A stretch of 64,000 nt of DNA from Deltaproteobacteria bacterium. Its GTDB lineage: Bacteria > Myxococcota_A > Polyangia > GCA-2747355 > JADLHG01. Location of the stretch: assembly GCA_020848905.1 (NCBI GenBank), contig JADLHG010000051.1, forward strand, positions 1 to 64,000, read 5' to 3'. The position numbers and the translations under genes were made by a program. The notes beneath the pieces are model-generated. The model was not told the DNA's origin. It saw nothing but the letters and a program-made list of their open reading frames with translations, and ran no database searches. Of this stretch, positions 55,829-64,000 are shown in pieces (the stretch's first letter is position 1; the number at the start of each line of letters is the position of its first letter).

Positions 55829-58074
55829 ACGCCGACGAGCGACGCAGAGCCGAGAGGTCCGGGCTGAATGCCGAAGCGACGATCATGGAAGATCTGCAGT
55901 CCATCGCCGAGAGCCCGGCGAGGGAGCAGGTCACGCTCCTGCTGCACCACCGTAACGGCGTCGCCGTGGCGCAGCTCGAACGAGGAACGAGCCTGTGCAT
56001 CGGACGCTCGGCCGAGGCGGAGATCTGCATCGACGACCGCAGCCTCTCCCGCAAGCACGCCCGCGTGAGCTACGACGGCGAGATCTGGATCGAGGACCTG
56101 GGGTCGACGAACGGCACCTGGGTCGGGCGCCAGCGGGTCCAGCGCGCGCGGCTCGGCATCGGCGAGACGGCGCAGGTGGGGGCGGTGGCGCTGCGGGTGA
56201 GCGCCGTGCGGGCCGACGAGAGCCACCTCTACGGGCTGGCGAGCCACGACCAGTTTCTCTCGGCGCTCGAGGACGAGGTGGATCGCACCCGCACCTTCAG
56301 GCGCTGCCTCGGGGTGCTGGTGCTCCGGCCGGCCGACCGGGGACGGCTCTTGCCGAGCGACTGGTGCGCGCCGCTCCGCCAGCTCCTGCGCCCCGTGGAC
56401 AAGATCGCGCTCTATGCCAGCGACACGGTCGAGATCCTGGTGCCCGAGACGGGGCGCGAGGGGCTCCTCGAGGTGGCGCGCAAGCTCCTGCGCAAGGCCG
56501 AGGAGAGCGAGGTGAAGCTCCTCTGCGGCGGGGCCTTGCACCCCGACAGCGCGGACTCGGCGGCTCAGCTCCTCGACGCGGGGCTCGCGGCGCTGACGCG
56601 GGCGAGCGAGCGGAGCCCTCTGCACCTGGCGCCGGACACGGTCACGCGCGACGTGACGACCTCGAACGACCTGCCGCGCGGCGGGGGTCCCGTGGTGCGC
56701 AGCCCCGCGATGACCGCGCTCTACGAGATGATCGGGCGCATCGCGGATTCCACGCTCCCCGTGCTCGTCCTCGGGGAGACGGGGAGCGGCAAGGAGGTCG
56801 TGGCGCGCGAGCTGCACGACCGGAGCCCGCGGAGCGCGAAGCCGCTCATCTGCGTCAACTGCGGGGCCATCCCCGAGCCGCTGCTCGAGAGCACGCTCTT
56901 CGGCCACGAGCGGGGGGCCTTCACGGGGGCGCTCGCGCAGAGCAGAGGGGTCTTCGAATCGGCGGAGGGGGGGTCGGTCTTTCTGGACGAGATCGGCGAG
57001 CTGACCCCCAAGGCGCAGGCGGCGCTGCTGCGCGTGCTCGAGACGCGACGCGTGTCCCGCGTGGGGTCGAGCAAGGAGCTCGCGGTCAACACGCGGGTCA
57101 TCGCGGCCACGCACCGCGACCTGGAGCGCATGTGCGAGGAAGGGACCTTCCGGAGCGACCTGCTCTTCCGGCTGAACGCGCTGACCCTCAAGGTGCCCGC
57201 GCTGCGGCACCGTCCCGAGGAGATCCTGCCGCTCGCGCAGTACTTCATGGCGGAGGCGGCGCGCGAGAACGGCCGGCCGGTGCAGCGCTTCGAGGAGGCC
57301 GCGGCGGAGGCGCTCCTGCGTTATCGGTGGCCGGGGAACGTGCGCGAGCTGCGCAACGTGATCGACCGTGCGGTGCTGATCGCGCAAGGGAGCACGGTGG
57401 CGCTCGAGGACCTCTCGGAGCGCGTGCGCCTGGGGCCGCTGGCGCGCGGGGTGTCGGGCCTGCAGGCGGCCGATTCGACCCGAAGGAGGGTGCTCTCGGA
57501 GGCCGTGCGCGGCGACGAGCTCGACAAGAGCGACGCGCCGCCGTGGGGGCCCGCAGAGGGGCTGCCCGGGCTCGCAGCCCCCGCACGCCGGGAGGTCCGG
57601 CCGACGCTGGCGATTCCGCCGACGGCTGGGCGGCGACCTCTCGACGGTGAGGACCGCACGCTGGTCAACGAGAGCAGGCCGGGGGAACCGGCGGAGGGGG
57701 AGGGGCGTTTCTGGCAGTTGGTGGGCGAGCTCGAGCGAGAGCTGATCGTCGAGGCCCTCGCGGCGTCGGGCTGGAGCCGCACCACCGCGGCCGAGGCGCT
57801 CAAGATGCCGCTGCGGACCCTGCGGCACAAGATGAAGGCCTTCGGGCTCGACACGCAGGAGGCGGTGGCCACGGAGCCCAAGGTGCTGGCTCAGGTGCCG
57901 GCCGCCGTGCGACGCGAAGGGCTTCCTGGCGTCGTGGCGTGGTACGAAGCGAAGCTCTTGCGCGAGGCGCTCGAGCGAGCCGGTGGCAATCGCAGCGCGG
58001 TGTCGCGTACGCTCGGCATTCCCCGGCGCACGCTGCTGGTGAAGATCCAGGACTACAACCTCGACGACGAATAG
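55825..58074 (+). CDS. Sigma-54 activator with FHA, degenerate GGDEF-like and two Fis-type HTH domains
   Basis: Protein of 749 residues. FHA domain (about 36-115: GRS, SRKH, STNGT) binds phosphothreonine. A segment with DKIALYASDTVEILVPET resembles a degenerate GGDEF fold (about 130-270). The AAA+ domain has GETGSGKE, the sigma-54 contact RGAFTGA and GGSVFLDEIGEL. At the C-terminus two Fis-type HTH segments occur in tandem (SRTTAAEALKMPLRTLRHKM and RSAVSRTLGIPRRTLLVKI); a single one is normal. Starts in the overlap with the adenylation gene, so it is co-translated with it and probably controls the cluster, in response to a kinase signal. Confidence 0.85.
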   Translation: MNADERRRAERSGLNAEATIMEDLQSIAESPAREQVTLLLHHRNGVAVAQLERGTSLCIGRSAEAEICIDDRSLSRKHARVSYDGEIWIEDLGSTNGTWVGRQRVQRARLGIGETAQVGAVALRVSAVRADESHLYGLASHDQFLSALEDEVDRTRTFRRCLGVLVLRPADRGRLLPSDWCAPLRQLLRPVDKIALYASDTVEILVPETGREGLLEVARKLLRKAEESEVKLLCGGALHPDSADSAAQLLDAGLAALTRASERSPLHLAPDTVTRDVTTSNDLPRGGGPVVRSPAMTALYEMIGRIADSTLPVLVLGETGSGKEVVARELHDRSPRSAKPLICVNCGAIPEPLLESTLFGHERGAFTGALAQSRGVFESAEGGSVFLDEIGELTPKAQAALLRVLETRRVSRVGSSKELAVNTRVIAATHRDLERMCEEGTFRSDLLFRLNALTLKVPALRHRPEEILPLAQYFMAEAARENGRPVQRFEEAAAEALLRYRWPGNVRELRNVIDRAVLIAQGSTVALEDLSERVRLGPLARGVSGLQAADSTRRRVLSEAVRGDELDKSDAPPWGPAEGLPGLAAPARREVRPTLAIPPTAGRRPLDGEDRTLVNESRPGEPAEGEGRFWQLVGELERELIVEALAASGWSRTTAAEALKMPLRTLRHKMKAFGLDTQEAVATEPKVLAQVPAAVRREGLPGVVAWYEAKLLREALERAGGNRSAVSRTLGIPRRTLLVKIQDYNLDDE

Positions 58075-58115
58075 GTTCTGGCGGCGGGGGCGCGCTGGAG
58101 GAAAGGCAAACCGAT

Positions 58116-60191
58116 ATGTCCGACGGACGCCTCGACGTGGCAGTGCTCGTTACGCGACAGGAGGCCGTGGGGTTCATGGCCGACCCCAACACGCGCCGAA
58201 CCGCGGGAGCGAGTCTGGCCGCTCCATACGTGAAGGCCTACACCGACCTCTGCGCCTACGTGGGGCGACCGCTCACGCTCTACGGCGACGCCCCGCCCTC
58301 CTTTCGCGGCAAGCCGCAGAGCGAGCTGCACAACCGGTCGCTCGCGGCCGTGACGCTCGCTACCGCGATGGAGAACGCGGGGCTCAGGTGGGAGGTCATC
58401 GACCCGCCGTCGCGCCCCATCTCGTACTGGCGCGAGCAGCTCGCCCTCCTCGCGCCGAAGCGGCCGCGCGTGGTGGCCTTCTCGACCACCTTCGTCTTCA
58501 ACTACGCCTGGCTCGCCGCGCTCTGCGTGCTGGCGCGGCGGATGATCCCCGAGGCCAAGATCATCGTCGGGGGCTACTTCTACGTCACCGACTCGAAGGG
58601 CTTCTTGGCGCTCCCGGCCGACGTGCTGGCGGTGGGGGAAGGCGAAGTGCGGCTGCCGCAGATCGTGCGCGCCGTGAAGGAGGGGGGCGCCCTCGAGGAA
58701 ATCCCGGGGATCTACCTCCGACGGTCTGACGGAGAGCTCCACTACACGGGCAAGCCCAAGGCGCTCGATATGAACGAGCTGGCGCCGCTCGACTGGCGGC
58801 TCGCGGAGCGGTGCAGCCCTCCTGCACTCGTGGACGAGCACCCGATTCAGGTCGGCATCGAGACGCAGCGCGGGTGCCTCTTCATGTGCGAGTTCTGCAC
58901 CTACCGCATGCTCGCCAAGTTCAACATGATGGACGCCGAGGTGGCGGCGGCGCGCATCCTCGATGCGGCGCGCACGGTGAAGGACGGCGTGGTGGTGATC
59001 ACCGACGCCACGGCGACGTTTCCGCGCGACCGCTGGCTGGAGATCATGCGTCGGCTGGCGGAGGCCGGGGGCTCTCCGCACCCGATCTGGATCCAGGGGC
59101 GCGTCTCGGACATCAACGAGGAGAGCGCGGAGCTGATGTACCGGGCCGGCGTGCGCGAGATGCTGGTCGGCATGGAGAGCGGAGACCAGCGCATTCTGAA
59201 CGCCATGCGCAAGGGGACCCGCGCGGACCAGGTGAAGCCCGCGCTCGCGGCCTTCCACAAGCACGGGCTCAAGGCCTACTTCAACTTCATCTGCGGCTTC
59301 CCGGGGGAGACCGACGAGACGTACGCCAACACGCACCGGCTGATCCTCTCGGCCAACGACGGCTTCGAGGACGACCCGCCGCTGCTCTGGTACAACGTGG
59401 ACCCCTTCCTCTACCAGGATTTCTCGTCCATCACGCGCAAGAAGCAGGCGCACCACGCGGATAGTTACGAGCAGAACGCCCTCGGAACGATCAAGGCGAG
59501 CGAATCCATCCTCCGGACGGTCATCGCGACGTCGAGCAAGCCCTCGGCGCCGGTGTTCGTCATCCTCTTCCACATGCTGGATTGGCCCAACGCGCAGGCG
59601 CTCAACGTGTCGCTCAGCTTCATGCGCTATCGCGAGAGGATGGAGATCTTCCGCTGGCTGAAGAAGATCGAGCGAGGGATCTCGCTCTTCCTCGAACGGG
59701 ACGTGAACGGCCGCCCGCTCGACATGCAAGAGCTCCGCGAGCTCAAGCGTCAGATACTGGCGCCCTATCCCCAGTCGTCGCTGGCCAAGCGCGCGAGGAA
59801 CTACGTTGGGACGCAGGGACTCTCCCTCGGCATGCGGGCCATGCGCGGCGAGTGGAAGGAGGAGCAGGCCACCAACCGAGTCGGACCTCTCACCCGCGTG
59901 GCGTTGGCGGCGCTGACGCTGAACGATGGACGGAATCTACAGGATGCAGTGCGGTCGCTTCGCGAGGGGCGCTACGTGCCTCCTGCGGGCGTGGACAGCG
60001 CGTCGCCGGTCGAGACGGGAGGTGACGCGTTCGGCATGCGTCACTCGTCCGATATCGCCGAGCTGTCGCGCGGGATGATCAAGGAGGCCGAGGAGAACGT
60101 GACCGAGGGGAAGCGCGACTATTCGCGTGCGCGCAAGATGGTCATGGAGGACGAAGCGAAGGCGAGCGAGGGGGTCGAGGTCGCCGACTAA
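58116..60191 (+). CDS. Cobalamin-type radical SAM protein 1
   Basis: Protein of 691 residues. The N-terminal part (to about 200) is a B12-binding-like Rossmann domain with IIVGGYFYVTD and LAVGEGEVRLPQIV; no DxHxxG motif is seen, as in some base-off enzymes. CLFMCEFC (Cys254, 258, 261) binds the [4Fe-4S] cluster, followed by EMLVGMESGDQRILNAM and FICGFPGETDET, typical of class B/B12-radical SAM enzymes. These methylate unactivated carbon or phosphorus, or rearrange. GGAGG occurs upstream. It starts 41 bases after the activator stop and is probably in the same operon. C-terminal 200 residues are unrecognised and shared with the protein at 61855. Confidence 0.85.
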   Translation: MSDGRLDVAVLVTRQEAVGFMADPNTRRTAGASLAAPYVKAYTDLCAYVGRPLTLYGDAPPSFRGKPQSELHNRSLAAVTLATAMENAGLRWEVIDPPSRPISYWREQLALLAPKRPRVVAFSTTFVFNYAWLAALCVLARRMIPEAKIIVGGYFYVTDSKGFLALPADVLAVGEGEVRLPQIVRAVKEGGALEEIPGIYLRRSDGELHYTGKPKALDMNELAPLDWRLAERCSPPALVDEHPIQVGIETQRGCLFMCEFCTYRMLAKFNMMDAEVAAARILDAARTVKDGVVVITDATATFPRDRWLEIMRRLAEAGGSPHPIWIQGRVSDINEESAELMYRAGVREMLVGMESGDQRILNAMRKGTRADQVKPALAAFHKHGLKAYFNFICGFPGETDETYANTHRLILSANDGFEDDPPLLWYNVDPFLYQDFSSITRKKQAHHADSYEQNALGTIKASESILRTVIATSSKPSAPVFVILFHMLDWPNAQALNVSLSFMRYRERMEIFRWLKKIERGISLFLERDVNGRPLDMQELRELKRQILAPYPQSSLAKRARNYVGTQGLSLGMRAMRGEWKEEQATNRVGPLTRVALAALTLNDGRNLQDAVRSLREGRYVPPAGVDSASPVETGGDAFGMRHSSDIAELSRGMIKEAEENVTEGKRDYSRARKMVMEDEAKASEGVEVAD

Positions 60192-61780
60192 CCGGCCGCG
60201 GGCCCGTCGCGCACCAGCGCCTCGCAGGCCCGGGCTGTCAGCGCGAGCATGGTGAGCGTGCAGTTCTGATAGCCCGACGTGACGAAGGATGCGCCATCCG
60301 TCACGAAGAGGTTCGGTACGTCCCACACCCGATTCTGCGGGTCGAGCACCGAGGTGCGGCGGGATGACCCCATCCGCGCCCCCCCGAGCTCGTGGATGGA
60401 GCTGCCTGCCGGGGCCCGCACGGGACCGACCATGCGCTGGAAGCCAGCCTCGTCCGCTAGCTCCGCCAGGCACGTGGCGGCTCGTTCGGTCATGGCGAGC
60501 TCGTTCTCCCCGTAGCGGAAATCGAGGTTCGCGAGGGGGACGCCGAAGCGATCGGTGCGAGTCGGGTGCAACGTGATCCGGTTGTCGAGGCGGGGGAGGA
60601 CCTCGCCGAAGGCCTCGAGGACCGCCACGGCGTCGCGAGGCCCGAGAATCGAGGGGCGCAGCCAGGTCGGCCGGCCGACCGAGCCGACGAGGGCAAAACG
60701 GCGCGCGAAGGCGGGGTCTCTCCGGGTGACGTTGAAGAAGGGAGGCACATAGAAGCCCACCAGCCCGCCGAGGTCGTAGGGGTTCGTGCCCCCGGGTCCT
60801 TGCAGCGCTACCGCGTCGTCGCGCAACCCCGGGGCCACGGCGAGCACGTTGACCAGGGTGTGCTCCGTGAGGTACCGCCCGAGAAGTCCGCTCGACGCGC
60901 CGAGCCCGTCAGGATGCCGAGGCGTCGCCGAGGCGAGCAGCAAGCGCACCGTCTCGATCGTGGAGGCGCAGAGCATGACGGCGCGAGCCCGGGCGCCGCG
61001 CTCCTCTCCCGTGAGCCGATCGCGATAGATCACGCCGTCGGCCAGGTTGCGCTTCGGATCGACAGAGACGCGGGTCACCACGGCGTCGGTGATGGCCGTG
61101 AGTCGCCCCGTGCCGTGGGCGACGGCGAGCGGGGGAGGGATCGTGCCCACGGGAGCGCCCAGCGTCCGCGCGGCGATCAGGCGCCGGTCCGGCCAGCCGC
61201 GGTCCAGTGTCTCGCGCAACCAACGTTCGCCGGCCGTGAGCGGTCGGGGGCGCGAGACGCGGCCGTCGGGGAGAGCGGCGATGCCGTCGACCTCGCCCTC
61301 GAGACCGTAGAACGACTCCACGCGGTCGTAGTACGGGGCGAGCTCCGCATAGCGAATCGGCCAGGGCTCGCCGAGCCCGTCTCGGGCCGGGGCTTGCAGT
61401 TCGTCGTCGGAGAGGCGTAGTCCCACGCGGGCCCAGGTGTGCAGTCGGCCGCCCAGCTGCCGACCCCGAATCCAGAGGAAGGGCCGATTCCAGGCGCAGG
61501 TGTAGGGAGCCTCCACGTCGTCGACGAAGAAGTGCCGGTTGTGGGCGAGGTAGAGCGAGGAGAGAGCCTGAATCGGTTGTCGCCCCGTCAGCCACTCGCT
61601 CAAGTGAGGCGATCCGGCGGAGGCAGGATTCACGGGCGGAAACTCGCGCGTGAAGTCGACGGAGCGTCCGGCCTCGAGGAGGAGCACGCGAAGGCCTCGG
61701 CCCGTGAGCTCCATCGCGGCATAGCTGCCTGTGGCGCCCGATCCGACGACGATCACGTCATGGAATGCTTGCGGTCCCAC
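60188..61780 (-). CDS. GMC-family FAD oxidoreductase
   Basis: Protein of 530 residues. FHDVIVVGSGATGSYAAMEL is the FAD-binding Rossmann motif, LRVLLLEAGRS the adenine-binding edge, and the C-terminal IHELGGARMGSS and VTDGASFVTSGYQNCTLTM match the GMC C-domain. It oxidises an alcohol or related substrate. GTG 61780 was chosen for a GGAGGGAA ribosome site; GTG 61798 also fits. The 4-base overlap of its stop with that of the preceding radical SAM gene, on the opposite strand, is notable. Confidence 0.82.
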   Translation of the reverse strand: MGPQAFHDVIVVGSGATGSYAAMELTGRGLRVLLLEAGRSVDFTREFPPVNPASAGSPHLSEWLTGRQPIQALSSLYLAHNRHFFVDDVEAPYTCAWNRPFLWIRGRQLGGRLHTWARVGLRLSDDELQAPARDGLGEPWPIRYAELAPYYDRVESFYGLEGEVDGIAALPDGRVSRPRPLTAGERWLRETLDRGWPDRRLIAARTLGAPVGTIPPPLAVAHGTGRLTAITDAVVTRVSVDPKRNLADGVIYRDRLTGEERGARARAVMLCASTIETVRLLLASATPRHPDGLGASSGLLGRYLTEHTLVNVLAVAPGLRDDAVALQGPGGTNPYDLGGLVGFYVPPFFNVTRRDPAFARRFALVGSVGRPTWLRPSILGPRDAVAVLEAFGEVLPRLDNRITLHPTRTDRFGVPLANLDFRYGENELAMTERAATCLAELADEAGFQRMVGPVRAPAGSSIHELGGARMGSSRRTSVLDPQNRVWDVPNLFVTDGASFVTSGYQNCTLTMLALTARACEALVRDGPAAG

Positions 61781-61854
61781 CCTGGTTCCCTCCGTCACGT
61801 GATGATATGCTAATCGATTCCGGCCGGCCCGTACGCGGAAAGGAACAGTGGCAC

Positions 61855-63918
61855 ATGGTCGATAGTGCTCTGGACGTTGCGCTTCTCGTAGTCCGGCAAG
61901 ACGTCATGGGGTTTCTGGCGAACCCGCTGACGCGGCGGACGGGTGGTGCGTCCTTCGCTGCGCCCTATGCGAGAGCCTATCTCGAAGTATGCTCTTATGT
62001 CGGGAGGTCCCTCAATCTCTATGGCGATACGGGCCCGCTGTTCGACGGAGAGCCGACGGTCGGGCTTCACACACGATCGTTGACGGCGTTGACGCTCGTC
62101 TCTGCGCTGGAGCGGGAGGGGCTTTCCTGGGAGGCCATCGACCCTCCGTCGAGTCCCATCTCCTATTGGCGCAAACAGCTCGAATCCCTCGTAGCGAGGC
62201 GTCCACGCGTACTCGGCATCTCGAGCACCTTCACCATGGATGGTCGGTGGCTGGCCGCGATCTGTCGCCTGGCCAAGCAGATCTTGCCGCAGAGCACGCT
62301 GGTCGTAGGAGGATATCTCTACACCACCGATACCAAGGCGTTCCTCTCGTTGCCCGCCGACGTGCTGTGCGTCGGAGAGGGGGAAGTGCGGTTGCCGCAG
62401 ATCGCGAGAGCCGTGCAGGGAGAGGGACGACTGGATCAGATCCCGGGCCTCTTCCTGCGCCGAGCGGACGGCGAGCTCGTCTACACCGGGAAGATCTCGT
62501 CCCTCGATCTCAACGAGGTGCCAGCCGTCGACTTCCGCCTGGCCGAGCGATGCACGCCGCCCATCGACCTGCAGGCGTCGCCCATGCAGGTAGGCCTGGA
62601 GACCGTGCGGGGATGTCTCTTCATGTGCGAGTTCTGTACCTTTCGGAACCTCGCGCGCTACGGAGAGATGACCGCCAGCCTGGCCGCGGAACGTATCGTG
62701 AGGGCCGGGCGGAGCGTGCCCCACGGATCGATTGCGCTCATCGACTCGACGGCCACGTTTCCGCGTGACAGGTGGGCGACGATGATGCGGGAGCTGATCG
62801 CACGGGGCGGCTCTCCTCACCCCATCTGGTGCCACGCGCGGGTCTCGGACCTGCTGGACGATGAAACCGTGGCGCTGATGTCCGGGGCCGGACTTCGGCT
62901 CGTGACCGTCGGCATGGAGAGCGGGAGCCAGACGATCCTCAACCTGATGCACAAGGGCACGCGTGCCGACCATGTGCCGACGGCCCTGGCCGGGCTCGCC
63001 CGTCACGGGGTGAAGGCGTGGATGAACTTCATCTATGGGTTCCCAGGGGAGACCGACGAGACGGTGGCCGAGACGCACGCGATGATCGTCAAGGGCAACG
63101 ACGGGTTCGAGGAGCAGCTCCCGTGGCTCTGGTACAACATCGATCCGTTTCTCTACATGGATTTCTCGTCGATTGCCCGCAAGAAGAACGCGACCTTTGC
63201 GACCACGTTCGAGCAGAACGCCAGCGGCACGGCGAGGGCGAGCGTGGCGGTCCTCAACACGGCGCTCGCGACGTCGAAGAAGCCCACGGCGCCCGTGTTC
63301 GCCATCTTGTTCGATCTGGTGGACTGGCCCCACGCGCAGCCGCAGAACGTGGCGCTAGGGCTCATGCGCCATCCGCGGCAGCTCGACATCTTTCGCTGGC
63401 TGAAGAAGATCGAGCAGGGCATCGCGGTGTTTCTGGAGCATGAGGTCCACGGCGTGCCGGTCGACCGTGCGCGGCTTCGAGAGCTGAAGGGGGAGATCCT
63501 CAGACCCTATCGAAGGCTCTCGGCGCCGAAGGCCCTCGCGTACCGGGCGGCGACGCAGCTGGGAAAGCTGGCCATCGGACGCGTTCAGCGCGAGTGGGAG
63601 GTCGAAGGGGAGACCGGCAAGGTGGGTCCGATAACACGCGCTCTGCTGGCGGTGCAGACGGTCGCGGACGGACGCGACCTTCCGGAGCTCGTGGTCTCGA
63701 TCAAGACCGGGGCCTACGTGCCGCCGGGCGGAAAGCCCTACACCGCGATGTCTCACGTGCCGCAGACCGAGGCAGAGGTTCGTAGCGCCGCAGCGATGCA
63801 GACCATGGTGGACGACCTGTTCAAGGAGAGTGAGGCCGCCGTGTCCGACGGCAAGGTCGAGCTTCAGGCGCGACGCAAGGCCGCTCGCGAGGCCACCGCG
63901 GAGGCCGAGCGTGGGTAA
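61855..63918 (+). CDS. Cobalamin-type radical SAM protein 2, paralogue of protein 1
   Basis: Protein of 687 residues. Its cluster cysteines fall at the same positions as in protein 1 (254, 258, 261: CLFMCEFC), and the segments before and after align without gaps for at least the first 261 residues (VVGGYLYTTD, LCVGEGEVRLPQI, TVGMESGSQTIL, FIYGFPGETDET). Codon choice is less GC-biased than in protein 1. Ends with Glu/Ala-rich helices like protein 1. AAGGAA is 9 bases before ATG 61855; a longer frame from 61765 is disfavoured. A further gene probably continues past the window edge. Confidence 0.85.
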   Translation: MVDSALDVALLVVRQDVMGFLANPLTRRTGGASFAAPYARAYLEVCSYVGRSLNLYGDTGPLFDGEPTVGLHTRSLTALTLVSALEREGLSWEAIDPPSSPISYWRKQLESLVARRPRVLGISSTFTMDGRWLAAICRLAKQILPQSTLVVGGYLYTTDTKAFLSLPADVLCVGEGEVRLPQIARAVQGEGRLDQIPGLFLRRADGELVYTGKISSLDLNEVPAVDFRLAERCTPPIDLQASPMQVGLETVRGCLFMCEFCTFRNLARYGEMTASLAAERIVRAGRSVPHGSIALIDSTATFPRDRWATMMRELIARGGSPHPIWCHARVSDLLDDETVALMSGAGLRLVTVGMESGSQTILNLMHKGTRADHVPTALAGLARHGVKAWMNFIYGFPGETDETVAETHAMIVKGNDGFEEQLPWLWYNIDPFLYMDFSSIARKKNATFATTFEQNASGTARASVAVLNTALATSKKPTAPVFAILFDLVDWPHAQPQNVALGLMRHPRQLDIFRWLKKIEQGIAVFLEHEVHGVPVDRARLRELKGEILRPYRRLSAPKALAYRAATQLGKLAIGRVQREWEVEGETGKVGPITRALLAVQTVADGRDLPELVVSIKTGAYVPPGGKPYTAMSHVPQTEAEVRSAAAMQTMVDDLFKESEAAVSDGKVELQARRKAAREATAEAERG

Positions 63919-64000
63919 CGCGGCATGGGTCGGTCCGGGGCGGGGACAGAACGCGTGGCGGTCGCGTGCGAGCTCGGGGGCGAAGGGCTCCTGCAGGGGC
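63919..64000. other. Right edge, possible start of next gene
   Basis: ATG at 63925 opens a short frame reaching the window end (MGRSGAGTERVAVACELGG), too short to identify. No other feature seen. Confidence 0.25.

Overview
The window is very GC-rich and densely coded, and looks like a Myxococcota (former Deltaproteobacteria) chromosome. The clues are a MYXO-CTERM-like tail on a secreted metalloprotease, many lipoproteins with EGF, dockerin or EF-hand motifs, a FHA sigma-54 activator, a PATAN/DUF4388 response regulator, a lysine/alanine-rich histone-like protein and probable sigma-54 promoters. It is an origin-of-replication neighbourhood. rpmH-rnpA-yidD-yidC-jag-mnmE run left and dnaA-dnaN-recF-gyrB run right, with a DnaA-box and AT-rich region between dnaA and dnaN (36.05-36.50 kb). 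Two perfect parS sites lie 11-13 kb away beside rsmG and an amgK-like kinase.

Layout. 0-19 kb: mostly envelope and secreted functions (adhesin-like protein, exported CoA-transferase-family protein, TAXI receptor, OPT transporter, several lipoproteins, M4/M36 protease, CAP protein), with an SPL-type radical SAM enzyme, a ketopantoate reductase and a selenoprotein read through an in-frame TGA (U at 7253-7255). 19-30 kb: response regulator, tsaD, rsmG, parS sites, amgK-like kinase, TetR, bioF-bioA-bioD, mnmE. 30-44 kb: origin core, infA, pepA. 44-49 kb: histone-like gene with a strong promoter, DUF72, transaldolase, TetR, two exported proteins behind sigma-54-like promoters, tRNA-Ser(UGA).

49.3-64 kb reads as a biosynthetic gene cluster that continues past the right edge. 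It holds a 4'-phosphopantetheinyl transferase, a free-standing carrier protein, an acyl-CoA-dehydrogenase-like flavoprotein, a free-standing adenylation enzyme whose pocket looks proline-specific, an MDR oxidoreductase, a GMC oxidoreductase, two tandem cobalamin-type radical SAM enzymes and a FHA/sigma-54 activator. The first four are the parts used to load proline on a carrier and oxidise it to pyrroline or pyrrole-2-carboxyl thioester. No PKS or NRPS acceptor module is present in the window.

The two items most worth following are the peroxiredoxin-like selenoprotein and the proline-carrier plus B12-radical-SAM cluster. Functions were assigned by eye from motifs and gene order; no database search was possible.
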